The position numbers were made by a program, and so were the translations under genes. A stretch of 64,000 bases of DNA from positions 124,001-188,000 of the forward strand of contig DUNN01000022.1 in NCBI GenBank assembly GCA_012839345.1, given 5' to 3'. Under the pieces are notes generated by a model. It had not been told where the DNA came from. It saw nothing but the letters and a program-made list of their open reading frames with translations, and made no database searches. This DNA is from Clostridiales bacterium (GTDB taxonomy: Bacteria; Bacillota; Clostridia; Oscillospirales; Acutalibacteraceae). Shown piece after piece: positions 18,726 to 27,021 of the stretch. The stretch's first letter is position 1; the number at the start of each line of letters is the position of its first letter.

Positions 18726-19103
18726 TTAATTCAGTTTGGTGCCGCAGTTGGAGCAGAAGTGGGCATTTGGGTCCACAGCGGCATGGCAGTTCGGGCATGT
18801 TTTGCCATAAGCGTTGTTAAAATTCCGTAAAGCATACATTTGGGACGGGTTGATTTCCGCACCGGGGTCGCGTGCTATCCGGCGGCCCTCTTCCCGGGAA
18901 AGCTCATATACCGTCCCGCATTGTGGGCAGGTCACGAAATAGCGCTTTCCAAAGCGAAACAAGGGAATAAAAAACAGCGTGAATACCTGATAGGAACAGG
19001 TAACTGCTGCCATTGCGCCGTAGCGATTGCAGCATGGAAAAAAGGTGCATTTTCGCAGGCCGATGTTTTCGGACCCGCTGTCGATTCCAACAATAAAAAA
19101 CAT
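18726..19103 (-). CDS. Zinc-ribbon protein
   Basis: A 125-residue protein with two zinc-binding modules. The N-terminal part (residues 1-70) has a CCNRYG segment, a hydrophobic stretch QVFTLFFIPLFRFGKRYFV, and CPQCGTVYELSREEG. This is the layout of the zinc-ribbon_15-type family. A C-terminal zinc ribbon carries CPNCHAAVDPNAHFCSNCG. GAGGGTG lies upstream of the ATG. Function is unknown; it could be a small membrane-associated regulator or chaperone-like protein. It forms a two-gene unit with the DUF1294 gene. Confidence 0.7.
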   Translation of the reverse strand: MFFIVGIDSGSENIGLRKCTFFPCCNRYGAMAAVTCSYQVFTLFFIPLFRFGKRYFVTCPQCGTVYELSREEGRRIARDPGAEINPSQMYALRNFNNAYGKTCPNCHAAVDPNAHFCSNCGTKLN

Positions 19104-19272
19104 GGAAACACCCTCATAGCTTTAATGAATGCATATTACCGAATGAGCTTTTACAATACTTTATTTTCTGTAATCCAATACTTCGTATTTAGCGTCGTCT
19201 TACCTCCCGTGTCGATCCGAACGACGGACCGGTCTGACCGAAAATAAACGGATTTTGAAAGGAAGGATTTTT

Positions 19273-20577
19273 ATGGTCGTAAAGATATTCAACCGCCACA
19301 GTATCTTAGTGTGTGTCTGTATCCTTGCGGCGGTGATTGCCGTTACTATGGCTGTGAATGTCAGTCTCCATCCGAAAGAGAACAGCCCTGCCGTTCCGAC
19401 GAATCTGGCGGCAGGATCTACCTCGCCGGTCAGTCCGTCCAATTCCGTTTCCGCTGCCGCTGCCACAGCTTCCGTCAGTACTGTTAACGGGGAGATGCGC
19501 GCGGTGTGGGTGCCGTATATGAGCCTTAATATGAGCAAGGAAAACGATAAAAGTGAAGCTGCCTTCCGAAAGAAATTTTCAGGTATTGTCACCGGCGCCA
19601 AACAATGCGGAATGAACACTCTGATTGTTCAGGTTCGTCCTTTTGGTGACGCATTGTATCCATCCGCTTATTTCCCGTGGAGCAACGTGGTGGGGGGCAC
19701 ACAGGGGGTCAATCCGGGTTATGACCCGCTGAAGGTTATGGTAGAGTTAACCCATCAGGCGGGGATGAGTATTCATGCGTGGATTAATCCAATGCGGATT
19801 CAAATCTCCGGTTCTCCTTCCATTTTGGCAGAAAATAATCCCTACACGGTATGGTCAAAGGATGCTTCCAAAGCCGGCTGGGTAGTCGACACAGGCAGTG
19901 GGAAATACTATAACCCCGCGTATCCTCAGGTGCGCAAACTGATTGCGGACGGTGCGCAGGAAGTCGCAAAAAATTACGAAGTAGACGGAATTCAGTTCGA
20001 CGATTATTTTTATCCCACGCAGGATGCTTCCTTCGATAAAGCAGCTTACGACAGCTACTGTACGGAAGCCGCTAAAACCGGTACGCCGCTTTCCCTTGCG
20101 GACTGGCGGTGTGCAAATATCAACGCGATGGTTTCGCAGGTTTACCGGCAAATCAAGGCCGTAAAACCCAATCTGGCGTTTGGAATCGCGCCGCAGGGGA
20201 ATGTGCAGAACGACTTGAAAATGGGCGCTGATGTTAAAGTGTGGTGCTCTGCCCAAGGGTATGTGGATTATATTTGCCCGGAGCTCTATGTGAATTTTGA
20301 CAATCCGGTTCTTCCGTTCGATACCGCGGCGGAAAGCTGGAGAAAAATGGTGACCAACAAAAATGTCAAACTATACCTTGGTCTTGCGGTTTATAAAGCT
20401 GGTTCCGATGCGGACAGCGGCACCTGGAAAAAATCTACCAATATCCTGGCAAAGCAGGTGGAACTGGGCCGAAAAACCACCTGCGACGGTTTTATGTTTT
20501 ATTCCTGGGAATATCTGAACAGCAGTCAAACCAAAGATGAGGTTCAGAATGTGATTAAAACGCTGAATGGAACATAA
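19273..20577 (+). CDS. Secreted or anchored glycosyl hydrolase-like (GHL10/DUF187) protein
   Basis: A 434-residue exported protein. A basic start and hydrophobic segment (about residues 8-28, SILVCVCILAAVIAVTMAV) form a signal anchor. A Ser/Ala/Thr/Pro-rich linker runs to about 75. The GHL10/DUF187 TIM-barrel domain starts at MRAVWVPYMSLNMS. Typical blocks are MNTLIVQVRPFGDALYPS, IHAWINPMRI and GIQFDDYFYP. Members act on cell-wall or extracellular glycans, but the substrate is not known. The ATG at 19273 follows GAAAGGAAGG; an in-frame TTG at 19255 overlaps that site. A strong terminator follows. Confidence 0.85.
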   Translation: MVVKIFNRHSILVCVCILAAVIAVTMAVNVSLHPKENSPAVPTNLAAGSTSPVSPSNSVSAAAATASVSTVNGEMRAVWVPYMSLNMSKENDKSEAAFRKKFSGIVTGAKQCGMNTLIVQVRPFGDALYPSAYFPWSNVVGGTQGVNPGYDPLKVMVELTHQAGMSIHAWINPMRIQISGSPSILAENNPYTVWSKDASKAGWVVDTGSGKYYNPAYPQVRKLIADGAQEVAKNYEVDGIQFDDYFYPTQDASFDKAAYDSYCTEAAKTGTPLSLADWRCANINAMVSQVYRQIKAVKPNLAFGIAPQGNVQNDLKMGADVKVWCSAQGYVDYICPELYVNFDNPVLPFDTAAESWRKMVTNKNVKLYLGLAVYKAGSDADSGTWKKSTNILAKQVELGRKTTCDGFMFYSWEYLNSSQTKDEVQNVIKTLNGT

Positions 20578-20631
20578 CAGCTTTTCCGCTGAATCCGATC
20601 GTTCCGGTGTACATATCGCCCGACAAATGGG

Positions 20632-20660
20632 GCGCAGACTTCCGTCTGCGCTCTTTTATT
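20632..20660 (+). terminator. Terminator of the GHL10-type gene
   Basis: The perfect 8-bp stem GCGCAGAC/GTCTGCGC has loop TTCC and a TCTTTTATT tail. It overlaps the last bases of convergent mtaB. Confidence 0.85.
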
Positions 20661-21948
20661 ACGCTGGTTCGCCGGTGCAGAAATCTTTTTGCGCTGTGCT
20701 GATTTTGACCGGAAGAATCAATCCGCCCAAGCTTTTTTCACTGTTTATTCGGACAGGCGTATAGTTTTCTGTATAACCTTCAAAAACGCCCGGTTCCACT
20801 TCCTGTTCAAACAGAACCGGTTCCGTGCGGCCGATCTGCTGGCGGAAAAACGCTTCCTTGGTCCGTAAAGTCGCTTCAATCATGCGGTGGCTGCGTTGTT
20901 CTTTGACTTTCTGCATTACCTGCTCCGGCGCATCATATGCCTTTGTACCGGGTCTGCGCGAATAGGCGAAAACGTGAACCTTTGCAAACGCGATTTCTTT
21001 GGCGAATGCAAGTGATTTTTGAAACTCTTCTTCGGTTTCCCCGGGAAAGCCAACCATAATATCCGTAGTGATTGCGGCGTTGTCAAACACAGCGCGAAGA
21101 TTTCGCACGATGGTGCGGTATTCGTCCGCTGTGTAGTGGCGGTTCATGCGGCGGAGCGTTTCGTCGCAACCACTTTGCAGGGAGAGATGAAACTGCGGGC
21201 AGAGCTTTTTCTGACGGTGCATTCGGGCGATTACCTCTTCGCTGAGCTGCTCTGGTTCCAAGGAACCGAGCCGAACGCGCTCGATTCCGTCCGGTTCGCA
21301 GGCGGCTTCAATCGCGTCGCAAAGGGTAAGCCCCAGTTCCTGGCCATAAGCAGGCAGGTTAATGCCGGTCAGCACCACTTCCCGGTATCCGTTCGCGGCA
21401 ATCTGCGCGATTTCCCGCTTCAGGTCCTCCAGTGGCTTGGAACGCACCCGGCCGCGCGCATAGGGAATAATGCAATAAGAACAAAAACGGTTGCACCCGT
21501 CTTCAATTTTTAAAAACGCCCTGGTCCGTTCGTGAAAACGGTTTACACTCATCGGTTCAAATCCGTCTGCTTTTCCATGGGGAACAATATCAATAATTCG
21601 GTGATGCGAGGAAAGGTATTGAAGAATGTCAGGCAGAAGGGAGGCACGGTTCGAGTTGCCCAGAACAATATCGGCTTCGGTCAAGCCTTCCGCCAGCTCA
21701 GGGAAAGCCTGCGGCATGCAGCCGGTCAATACGAGGATGGCGTCTGGGTTCTGGTGGCGTGCACGGTGCAGCGTCTGTCGCACTTTATGGTCGCTGACCG
21801 ATGTTACAGTACAGGAGTTTACAATTACAATATCGCTCCCGGAGCTACCCTCGTTTGCGGTGAAGCCAGCATCCAACAGCTGGTTCAACATGGCCTGGGA
21901 TTCGTATTGGTTTACTTTGCAGCCGAGCGTAATAATAGAAACTTTCAT
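20659..21948 (-). CDS. mtaB: tRNA t6A37 methylthiotransferase MtaB
   Basis: A 429-residue methylthiotransferase that turns t6A37 into ms2t6A37 in ANN-decoding tRNAs. The N-terminal UPF0004 domain has GCKVNQYES and CTVTSVSDHKVRQ. The radical SAM cluster motif is CNRFCSYC near residue 148, followed by IPYARGRVRS. A short TRAM-like C terminus ends the protein. The ATG at 21948 follows AAAGGA. The longer upstream frame is not family-like. It works on the product of the t6A genes, of which sua5, tsaE and tsaB lie later in this window. Confidence 0.93.
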   Translation of the reverse strand: MKVSIITLGCKVNQYESQAMLNQLLDAGFTANEGSSGSDIVIVNSCTVTSVSDHKVRQTLHRARHQNPDAILVLTGCMPQAFPELAEGLTEADIVLGNSNRASLLPDILQYLSSHHRIIDIVPHGKADGFEPMSVNRFHERTRAFLKIEDGCNRFCSYCIIPYARGRVRSKPLEDLKREIAQIAANGYREVVLTGINLPAYGQELGLTLCDAIEAACEPDGIERVRLGSLEPEQLSEEVIARMHRQKKLCPQFHLSLQSGCDETLRRMNRHYTADEYRTIVRNLRAVFDNAAITTDIMVGFPGETEEEFQKSLAFAKEIAFAKVHVFAYSRRPGTKAYDAPEQVMQKVKEQRSHRMIEATLRTKEAFFRQQIGRTEPVLFEQEVEPGVFEGYTENYTPVRINSEKSLGGLILPVKISTAQKDFCTGEPA

Positions 21949-22017
21949 ATTGTATCCTTTCAATAAAAATACATATTTTAATTGTGTATTAGGCATGATG
22001 TATAGTGAAAATGAATA

Positions 22018-22046
22018 TTGACCATTTTCGCAACGTGCGATATTAT
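22018..22046 (+). promoter_or_regulatory. Sigma-A-like promoter of the HPr-like gene
   Basis: TTGACC (22018-22023), a 17-nt spacer and TATTAT (22041-22046). The predicted start site is about 30 nt before the ATG, and GGAGG lies in between. Confidence 0.55.
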
Positions 22047-22080
22047 TGAAGAATACAGCGAAATATGGAGGTACATTCAA

Positions 22081-22320
22081 ATGTATACAACATCAATCAT
22101 GTTATCCAGTATTGAAGCGGTCAAAAAGTTTGTCACCCTGACTAACAGTTACGAATTTCCGATCAATCTTACTACTGATAAATATAAAATTGACGCGAAA
22201 TCCATCATGGGTGTATTTAGCCTGGATTTGTCCAAGCCAGTGGACATTGAATTTGAAAGCGAAAGCGAAAAGGCAGACGATTTTATCAAACAGTTGGAAC
22301 AGTTTAAAGTAAAACAATAA
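22081..22320 (+). CDS. HPr-like protein lacking the catalytic histidine
   Basis: A 79-residue protein with the HPr fold pattern. The segment around Ser41, AKSIMGVFSLDL, matches the regulatory Ser46 region of HPr (KSIMGV). The active-site loop that should read G-hHARPA is replaced by SSIEAVKK, so there is no phosphorylatable His15. It therefore cannot act as a normal phosphotransferase-system carrier. It may be a regulatory or structural relative of HPr/Crh; Crh also lacks His15. ATGGAGG precedes the start. The gene has its own promoter and terminator. Confidence 0.75.
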   Translation: MYTTSIMLSSIEAVKKFVTLTNSYEFPINLTTDKYKIDAKSIMGVFSLDLSKPVDIEFESESEKADDFIKQLEQFKVKQ

Positions 22321-22343
22321 ACATACACATTTTTGAATGTATT

Positions 22344-22367
22344 GCCCGGCTGAGCCGGGCTTTTTTT
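22344..22367 (+). terminator. Terminator of the HPr-like gene
   Basis: GCCCGGC, TGA loop, GCCGGGC and seven T residues make a textbook rho-independent terminator. It ends 3 nt before the convergent ABC-F gene. Confidence 0.92.
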
Positions 22368-22369
22368 AA

Positions 22370-24265
22370 TTATTCGTACTTTTGAGCCAGTTCGCTCCAT
22401 TTCTGGAATAAGGCATCATTTTCCTGATGCAGTTCGTTCAGCTGTTCGGTGATTTCCATTGCTTTTTCGTAATCCGTGGCGATTTCCGGTTTTACAAGCT
22501 GCTCTTCCAGTTCAGCGATTTGCTGTTCCACTTCTTCAATTTTTGCTTCCATTCGTCTTAATTCCGCCTTTTCTTTGCGAATGGCGGCTTCGCGTTCCTT
22601 GCGAAGTTTGTAATCGTTTGCCTTAGGTGGTTCTTTTTCCACCGCTTGGGCTGCGGCGGCCTTGCTTCTTTCCAGATAATTATCGTAATTGCCAACGTAT
22701 TCCGTTACGCCGTTTTCGTCCAGAAAAAAGACCTTGTCCGCAAGTTTGTTCATCAGGTATCGGTCATGGGACACAATCAGCAGGGTGCCCTCGTAGCTTT
22801 GCAGCGCGTCTTCCAGTGCTTCGCAGGAGTTAATATCCAGATGGTTGGTCGGTTCGTCCAGCAGCAGGAAGTTGTTTTGCGAAAGCATCAGTATCAGCAT
22901 GAGCACGCGAGCGCGTTCCCCTCCGCTTAACGCGGAAACGGGCTTAAATACGTCGTCACCTTTGAACAGAAACACCGCCAGCGCATTCCGGATTTCTGTC
23001 TGTGTCATACGGGGGTAGCAGTCCCAGACTTCGTCGATGACGGTCTTTTCCGGGTGCAGACCTGCCTGTATCTGATCATAATACCCAGTTTCAATTCCCG
23101 CGCCGAAGCGGATTTCGCCACAGTCCGGGGAATAGATGCCGAGCAGCGTTTTCAGCAGGGAGGTTTTTCCGCAGCCATTCGGGCCAATCAGAAAAATTCG
23201 CTCACCGCGGTGAATTTCAAGGTTTACATTTTGAAACAGCTTTTTATCATCAAAGCTGAGTGCCAGGTCTTGGACGCTCAACACGTCGTTTCCGCCTCGC
23301 TGGCGGATACTGAAGTTGAAATGGATACTTTCCGGCGTTTCGTCGGGTTTGTCCAAAGTTTGCTCCAGCCGGTCAATCATTTTCATTTTGCTTTCTGCGG
23401 TTTTAATGCTCTTTTCGCGGTTCCATTGGCGCAGCTGAGTTACAACGCCCTCCAGCCGTTTAATTTCTTTCTGGGTGTTGTCGTATTTCCGCTGAGCGGC
23501 CAAATGATTCTCTTCCTTTTGGGAAAGATAAGCAGTATAGTTCCCTTTGTACAGCGTAAGACGCTGATTTTCCATTTCAAACGTCCGGTTCGTTGTCCGG
23601 TCCAGAAAATATCGGTCATGGGAAATCACAATGTAAGCTCCATTGTAGGAGCGCAAAAAATCTTCCAGCCATTCCACGGAGGAAATATCCAGATGGTTGG
23701 TCGGTTCGTCCAAAAGCAGTAAATTCGAACCACTCAGCAGCATTTTGGCCAACTGCAGTTTCGCTTTCTGCCCGCCGCTTAGTACGCCGATTGGAAGTCC
23801 CATCTGCTCATCGTCAAATCCCAGCCCCAGCATCGCAGCACGGGCGCGGCTGCGGAAGGTCAACCCGCCGTCCCGCGTAAACCGGTCGTTTAAATAAGCC
23901 TGACGTTCAATCAGTTCATCCAAATGTTTGGGCTTTGCCTGAAGTTCCTGATTTATTTTTTCCAGATCCTTTTCCATCTCGATCAGGTCATGGAAAACGC
24001 TCAGCACTTCGCTGTAAGCGCTGCGTTCCAAGTCCCGGCAGACGTGCTGTTCCATGTAGCCTACTACGGTGGAATTTGCCTTGGAAATGTCGCCGCTGTC
24101 GGCTTGCATTTCACCGGTCAACAGTTTAAATAGCGTGGTTTTGCCGGAACCGTTGACTCCGACTAATCCAATGTGATCGTTTTCCTGTATTTCAAACGAG
24201 ACACCGCTGAAAATCAAATCGGTGCCGAATGACTTTATCAGATTGCTGGCGCTGAGAAGACCCAT
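22370..24265 (-). CDS. ABC-F family ATPase
   Basis: A 631-residue soluble protein with two ABC domains and no membrane domain. Domain 1 has Walker A GVNGSGKTTLFKLL, signature LSGGQKAKLQLAKML and Walker B LLLLDEPTNHLD. Domain 2 has GPNGCGKTSLLKTL, LSGGERARVLMLIL and LLLDEPTNHLDI. The interdomain linker is charged (about 220-320), and a C-terminal coiled coil follows (about 555-625, rich in E/K/R). ABC-F proteins act on the ribosome E site as translation factors or antibiotic-protection proteins. The subtype cannot be fixed by eye. The AAGAGGTACGG RBS precedes the ATG. Its leader has an attenuator-like hairpin. Confidence 0.93.
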   Translation of the reverse strand: MGLLSASNLIKSFGTDLIFSGVSFEIQENDHIGLVGVNGSGKTTLFKLLTGEMQADSGDISKANSTVVGYMEQHVCRDLERSAYSEVLSVFHDLIEMEKDLEKINQELQAKPKHLDELIERQAYLNDRFTRDGGLTFRSRARAAMLGLGFDDEQMGLPIGVLSGGQKAKLQLAKMLLSGSNLLLLDEPTNHLDISSVEWLEDFLRSYNGAYIVISHDRYFLDRTTNRTFEMENQRLTLYKGNYTAYLSQKEENHLAAQRKYDNTQKEIKRLEGVVTQLRQWNREKSIKTAESKMKMIDRLEQTLDKPDETPESIHFNFSIRQRGGNDVLSVQDLALSFDDKKLFQNVNLEIHRGERIFLIGPNGCGKTSLLKTLLGIYSPDCGEIRFGAGIETGYYDQIQAGLHPEKTVIDEVWDCYPRMTQTEIRNALAVFLFKGDDVFKPVSALSGGERARVLMLILMLSQNNFLLLDEPTNHLDINSCEALEDALQSYEGTLLIVSHDRYLMNKLADKVFFLDENGVTEYVGNYDNYLERSKAAAAQAVEKEPPKANDYKLRKEREAAIRKEKAELRRMEAKIEEVEQQIAELEEQLVKPEIATDYEKAMEITEQLNELHQENDALFQKWSELAQKYE

Positions 24266-24283
24266 AACCGTACCTCTTATATG

Positions 24284-24307
24284 TAAAAATGCGGAGCGTC
24301 GCTCCGC
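24284..24307 (-). promoter_or_regulatory. Hairpin with U-rich tail in the ABC-F 5' leader (possible attenuator)
   Basis: On the minus strand GCGGAGC, loop GAC, GCTCCGC is followed by ATTTTTAC. It lies between the predicted start site (about 24325) and the RBS of the ABC-F gene. A terminator here would sit inside the leader. It could instead simply end readthrough from the upstream gene. Confidence 0.5.
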
Positions 24308-24331
24308 TCATGAAAAATCAATCGCTGTTCT

Positions 24332-24360
24332 ATTATAATGAAAAAGCAGGATGAAATCAA
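24332..24360 (-). promoter_or_regulatory. Sigma-A promoter of the ABC-F gene
   Basis: On the minus strand TTGATT (24360-24355), a 17-nt spacer and a perfect TATAAT (24337-24332). The leader to the ABC-F ATG is about 60 nt. Confidence 0.65.
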
Positions 24361-24388
24361 GCGCTTTTGCCGGGTACGGCCGGAAGGC

Positions 24389-24841
24389 TCAGTTAAGGAA
24401 TTGCTTTAGTATTTCAATATGCTTTTGTTCTTTTGAAATATAATCATTTGCCAGTTGCTTTGCCCCGGCGTCGGACTCGCTCATGTTATTCATTTTTTTG
24501 GTTAAGTCGATGATGCCCATTGTAGTTCCGTTAATCATCAATTCTGCAATATGGCCAGTGGAATGATTGGCTAAGGTTTTCATTTTAATGCTGCTTTTCA
24601 GCATCATTTTTTGGGAAAGTTTCTCCTTTTTCGGTTGTTCCCCGCTTTCATGAAGCATGGCTTTGGCTTTCAGCCCCAGGCTTCGGTAATCTTTTCGATG
24701 CTGTTCAATTTGTTCCCGCAGCGAGGCATCCTTTACTTGGGGAAGAATGGTTTCGACTGCATCCAATCCCATTTGAGTTGCAAAATAAACTTCATCTAGT
24801 AAACTTTCGTTTTGTCCGATTTGTTCGCTTTGTGCGGCCAT
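24389..24841 (-). CDS. Conserved hypothetical helical protein
   Basis: A 150-residue soluble protein that I predict to be almost entirely helical. It begins MAAQSEQIGQNESLLDEVYF and has VETILPQVKDASLREQIEQH, then a KTLANHSTGHIAELMINGTT block near residue 95 and ends YISKEQKHIEILKQFL. The overall pattern resembles ferritin-like/DUF2383-type four-helix bundles, and relatives are frequent in Clostridia, but I do not see a clear di-metal site. The function is unknown. The ATG at 24841 follows GGAGGCGCGGAG; the longer upstream frame is not convincing. Confidence 0.65.
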   Translation of the reverse strand: MAAQSEQIGQNESLLDEVYFATQMGLDAVETILPQVKDASLREQIEQHRKDYRSLGLKAKAMLHESGEQPKKEKLSQKMMLKSSIKMKTLANHSTGHIAELMINGTTMGIIDLTKKMNNMSESDAGAKQLANDYISKEQKHIEILKQFLN

Positions 24842-25189
24842 AATCTCCGCGCCTCCTGTTTTAGTTTTTATTCTGGCGCGCGGGCTGGAACCCGCGGCGT
24901 TGCTGCACTTTCGCGGCAAAATCCCTGAACGGTGTTCCGGGTTTTGCGGCTATTTCTTATCGTACCCGGTAATTCAGAAATTAAACTGGACAAAAATTAT
25001 ATGGCGGAATATAATTTTAATAAAATATCTGTATTTTTTGTTGGCAGGAGGCAGCTCCGGCGTTTCCGTGCCATGTTTGTCAGCTGTTCTATGAATGCGT
25101 TTTTCAATAAGGTCGTTTCCGGTTAAAATGATTCCTTCCGGCGGCAGAAATGAAACGTTACTATTCGGTACGGAGATGGAGGAGAACGA
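24842..25189. other. Divergent intergenic region with two hairpins
   Basis: This gap of about 350 nt separates divergent genes. It holds a 6-bp GC hairpin CGCGGG/CCCGCG (24879-24896). It also holds an imperfect hairpin with arms at 24916-24930 and 24934-24947. Read on the minus strand, both fall in the leader of the helical-protein gene. A TATAAT (minus, 25001-24996) may be its -10 box, but no good -35 is seen. The short frames in the gap show no coding character. I see no clear plus-strand promoter. Confidence 0.4.
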
Positions 25190-25975
25190 ATGCGATCTGG
25201 AATTTCTACCGCGTGTTTATATCCGATGGAACTGGAAAAATCCCTGCCGCTTCTGATTGGCATGGATTTCCATGTGTTCGAAGTCTTTATCAATACATTC
25301 AGCGAGCTTCAGCCGGAATATCTGTCCGAATTGAGGAAGATGATCGATGACAGCGGCAGCTGTGTAAAATCAGTCCACCCGTTTACCTCGGGGTTTGAAA
25401 GCTTTTTGTTGTTTTCGGATTATGAGCGAAGGTTTTTGGATGGGCTTGAACTGTATAAGCGCTTTTTCGAGGCCGCGAACCGGTTGGGGGCGCATATTTT
25501 GGTTCTTCACGGGCAGCGGTCGGAAAAGAGGAGCCGTATTACGGAAGAGCAGTACTTTGAACATTATGCAAGGCTGTTTGCGTTGGGACAAACGTTCGGC
25601 GTTACCGTAGCGCAGGAGAATGTGAATTCCTTCCGCAGCGATGACCCCGGGTTGATCCGTCGGATGCGTCAGTACCTGAATAATGACTGCGCTTTTGTGC
25701 TGGATATTAAACAGGCGGTACGCGCCGGAAAGAACCCGTTTGAACTGTGCGATGCCATGGGGGAGCAAATGATTCATATTCATTTAAATGACAATCGGAA
25801 AGGCTGCGACTGTCTGTTGCCGGGTTTTGGCACCATGGATTTTGATCTTCTGGTCCGGAAGCTGAAGGGATTCGGTTATGACGGCGACTTGATCATTGAG
25901 GTATATCGGGACAGTTTCAGCTCGATGCAGGAGCTGGAAACGGCAAAACACTTCACAGAACGACTAATTTCTTGA
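25190..25975 (+). CDS. Sugar phosphate isomerase/epimerase-type TIM barrel protein
   Basis: A 261-residue xylose-isomerase-like TIM barrel (AP endonuclease 2 family). Candidate metal ligands appear in order: HILVLHGQRS near residue 103, VAQENVNSFRS near 143, FVLDIKQAVRAG near 168, MIHIHLNDN near 194 and LIIEVYRDSF near 236. Members include sugar epimerases, isomerases and endonuclease IV; the missing histidine-rich Nfo pattern argues against endonuclease IV. GGAGATGGAGGAG precedes the ATG. It is a single-gene unit, so context gives no substrate. Confidence 0.8.
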   Translation: MRSGISTACLYPMELEKSLPLLIGMDFHVFEVFINTFSELQPEYLSELRKMIDDSGSCVKSVHPFTSGFESFLLFSDYERRFLDGLELYKRFFEAANRLGAHILVLHGQRSEKRSRITEEQYFEHYARLFALGQTFGVTVAQENVNSFRSDDPGLIRRMRQYLNNDCAFVLDIKQAVRAGKNPFELCDAMGEQMIHIHLNDNRKGCDCLLPGFGTMDFDLLVRKLKGFGYDGDLIIEVYRDSFSSMQELETAKHFTERLIS

Positions 25976-26005
25976 TTTTATTTCATGATTTGATGTATAT
26001 ACTAC

Positions 26006-26035
26006 TTGATTAAATTGCGGTATTTATGTTATAAT
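26006..26035 (+). promoter_or_regulatory. Sigma-A promoter of nrdR
   Basis: TTGATT (26006-26011), an 18-nt spacer and a perfect TATAAT (26030-26035), 30 nt before the nrdR ATG. An 8-bp palindrome GTATATAC (25995-26002) sits just upstream; it resembles half of an NrdR box but is too short to call. Confidence 0.6.
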
Positions 26036-26065
26036 TATACAAAATATAGTTGAGGTGATTCCGCG

Positions 26066-26527
26066 ATGCGCTGTCCATACTGCGGCTATACAGAATCCAA
26101 AGTGATTGACTCCCGTCCGACTGATGAAGGGGAACGAATCCGGCGCCGTCGGGAGTGCCTAAGCTGTCAGAAACGTTTTACCACTTATGAAGTAATTGAA
26201 ACGGTTCCCATTATTGTGGTCAAGAAAGACCGGTCCAGAGAAGCGTTTGACCGGAACAAGCTGTTGAACGGGCTTTTGCGTGCCTGTGAAAAGCGGCCTG
26301 TTTCACTGGATACTCTGGAGCGGATTGTAGACGAAATTCAGAATATGCTACAGAATTCACTGGACCGAGAAGTCCCTTCCAGCCTAATCGGAAAGTATGC
26401 GATGGAGAAGCTGAAAGATGTGGACGAAGTTGCCTATGTGAGGTTTGCTTCTGTGTACCGTCAGTTCAAAGATATTAATACCTTTATGGAAGAACTGAAC
26501 CGTATGATCAAAAATAAATCGAATTAA
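26066..26527 (+). CDS. nrdR: Transcriptional repressor NrdR
   Basis: A 153-residue NrdR, the ATP/dATP-sensing repressor of ribonucleotide reductase genes. The N-terminal zinc ribbon is [17 protein letters not shown] with the second pair [12 protein letters not shown]. The ATP-cone runs over about 47-137 ([20 protein letters not shown]). Length is standard. GAGGTGATT precedes the ATG. No ribonucleotide reductase gene is in the window, so its targets lie elsewhere. Confidence 0.97.
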   Translation: MRCPYCGYTESKVIDSRPTDEGERIRRRRECLSCQKRFTTYEVIETVPIIVVKKDRSREAFDRNKLLNGLLRACEKRPVSLDTLERIVDEIQNMLQNSLDREVPSSLIGKYAMEKLKDVDEVAYVRFASVYRQFKDINTFMEELNRMIKNKSN

Positions 26528-26566
26528 AAACATCGACCGGAGTTTTCCAGCCGATGTTTTTAATTC
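26521..26566. terminator. Bidirectional terminator after nrdR
   Basis: GAATTAAAAACATCG (26521-26535) and CGATGTTTTTAATTC (26552-26566) are a perfect 15-bp inverted repeat that starts within the nrdR stop region. It has T-runs in both directions. Confidence 0.8.
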
Positions 26567-26640
26567 GTTACACTGTTATCGCTCATGACAAGGAAATTTG
26601 TTGCTTTAAATTGCTGCCTTACGACTCAATCAGCGCTTAC

Positions 26641-27021
26641 CTAGAATATATTCTGGATGGTCGGAATTTCCGATTCGTTCAGATACTGAATTTGTGTGAT
26701 TCCGCGGTCGCATTCTCCCTCGAACTGTTCGTTTGCCTCGTTTTTTACCAGAGCGGGCAGGGCGGCCAGGGTCTGGTCAATCGCTTCCAGTTTTGCATGA
26801 GACATGTAAACGCAGAGAATTTTGTGCTTTTGGTGCCAGTCTGCAACTGCTTTCTGGCTCATCTGATAAGCGGTTTTCAGGTCACCCACCTCTGCGGCCT
26901 GTTTTGCCAACTCGATGGTTTGTTCTACCTCGGAACTGACTTTTTGCGTGTTGATAATACCGAAAATGCACATGGCAAGTAAAAGCACGAAAATAATTCC
27001 GGAAACCCAGATTCGTTTCAT
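26641..27021 (-). CDS. DUF4363 family protein
   Basis: A 126-residue protein with one N-terminal membrane segment (IWVSGIIFVLLLAMCIFGII, residues 4-23). An extracytoplasmic helical part follows (QTIELAKQAAEVGDLKTAYQ). The layout matches DUF4363 proteins, which are typically encoded next to DUF421 (YetF-like) proteins, as here. Function is unknown. It overlaps the DUF421 gene by 4 nt (ATGA), so the two are very likely co-translated partners. Confidence 0.8.
   Translation of the reverse strand: MKRIWVSGIIFVLLLAMCIFGIINTQKVSSEVEQTIELAKQAAEVGDLKTAYQMSQKAVADWHQKHKILCVYMSHAKLEAIDQTLAALPALVKNEANEQFEGECDRGITQIQYLNESEIPTIQNIF

Noticed and set aside
24900-25126. Short plus-strand frames before the TIM-barrel gene
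   Set aside because: They lack ribosome binding sites and family-like sequence, and overlap each other. The region looks like divergent regulatory DNA.
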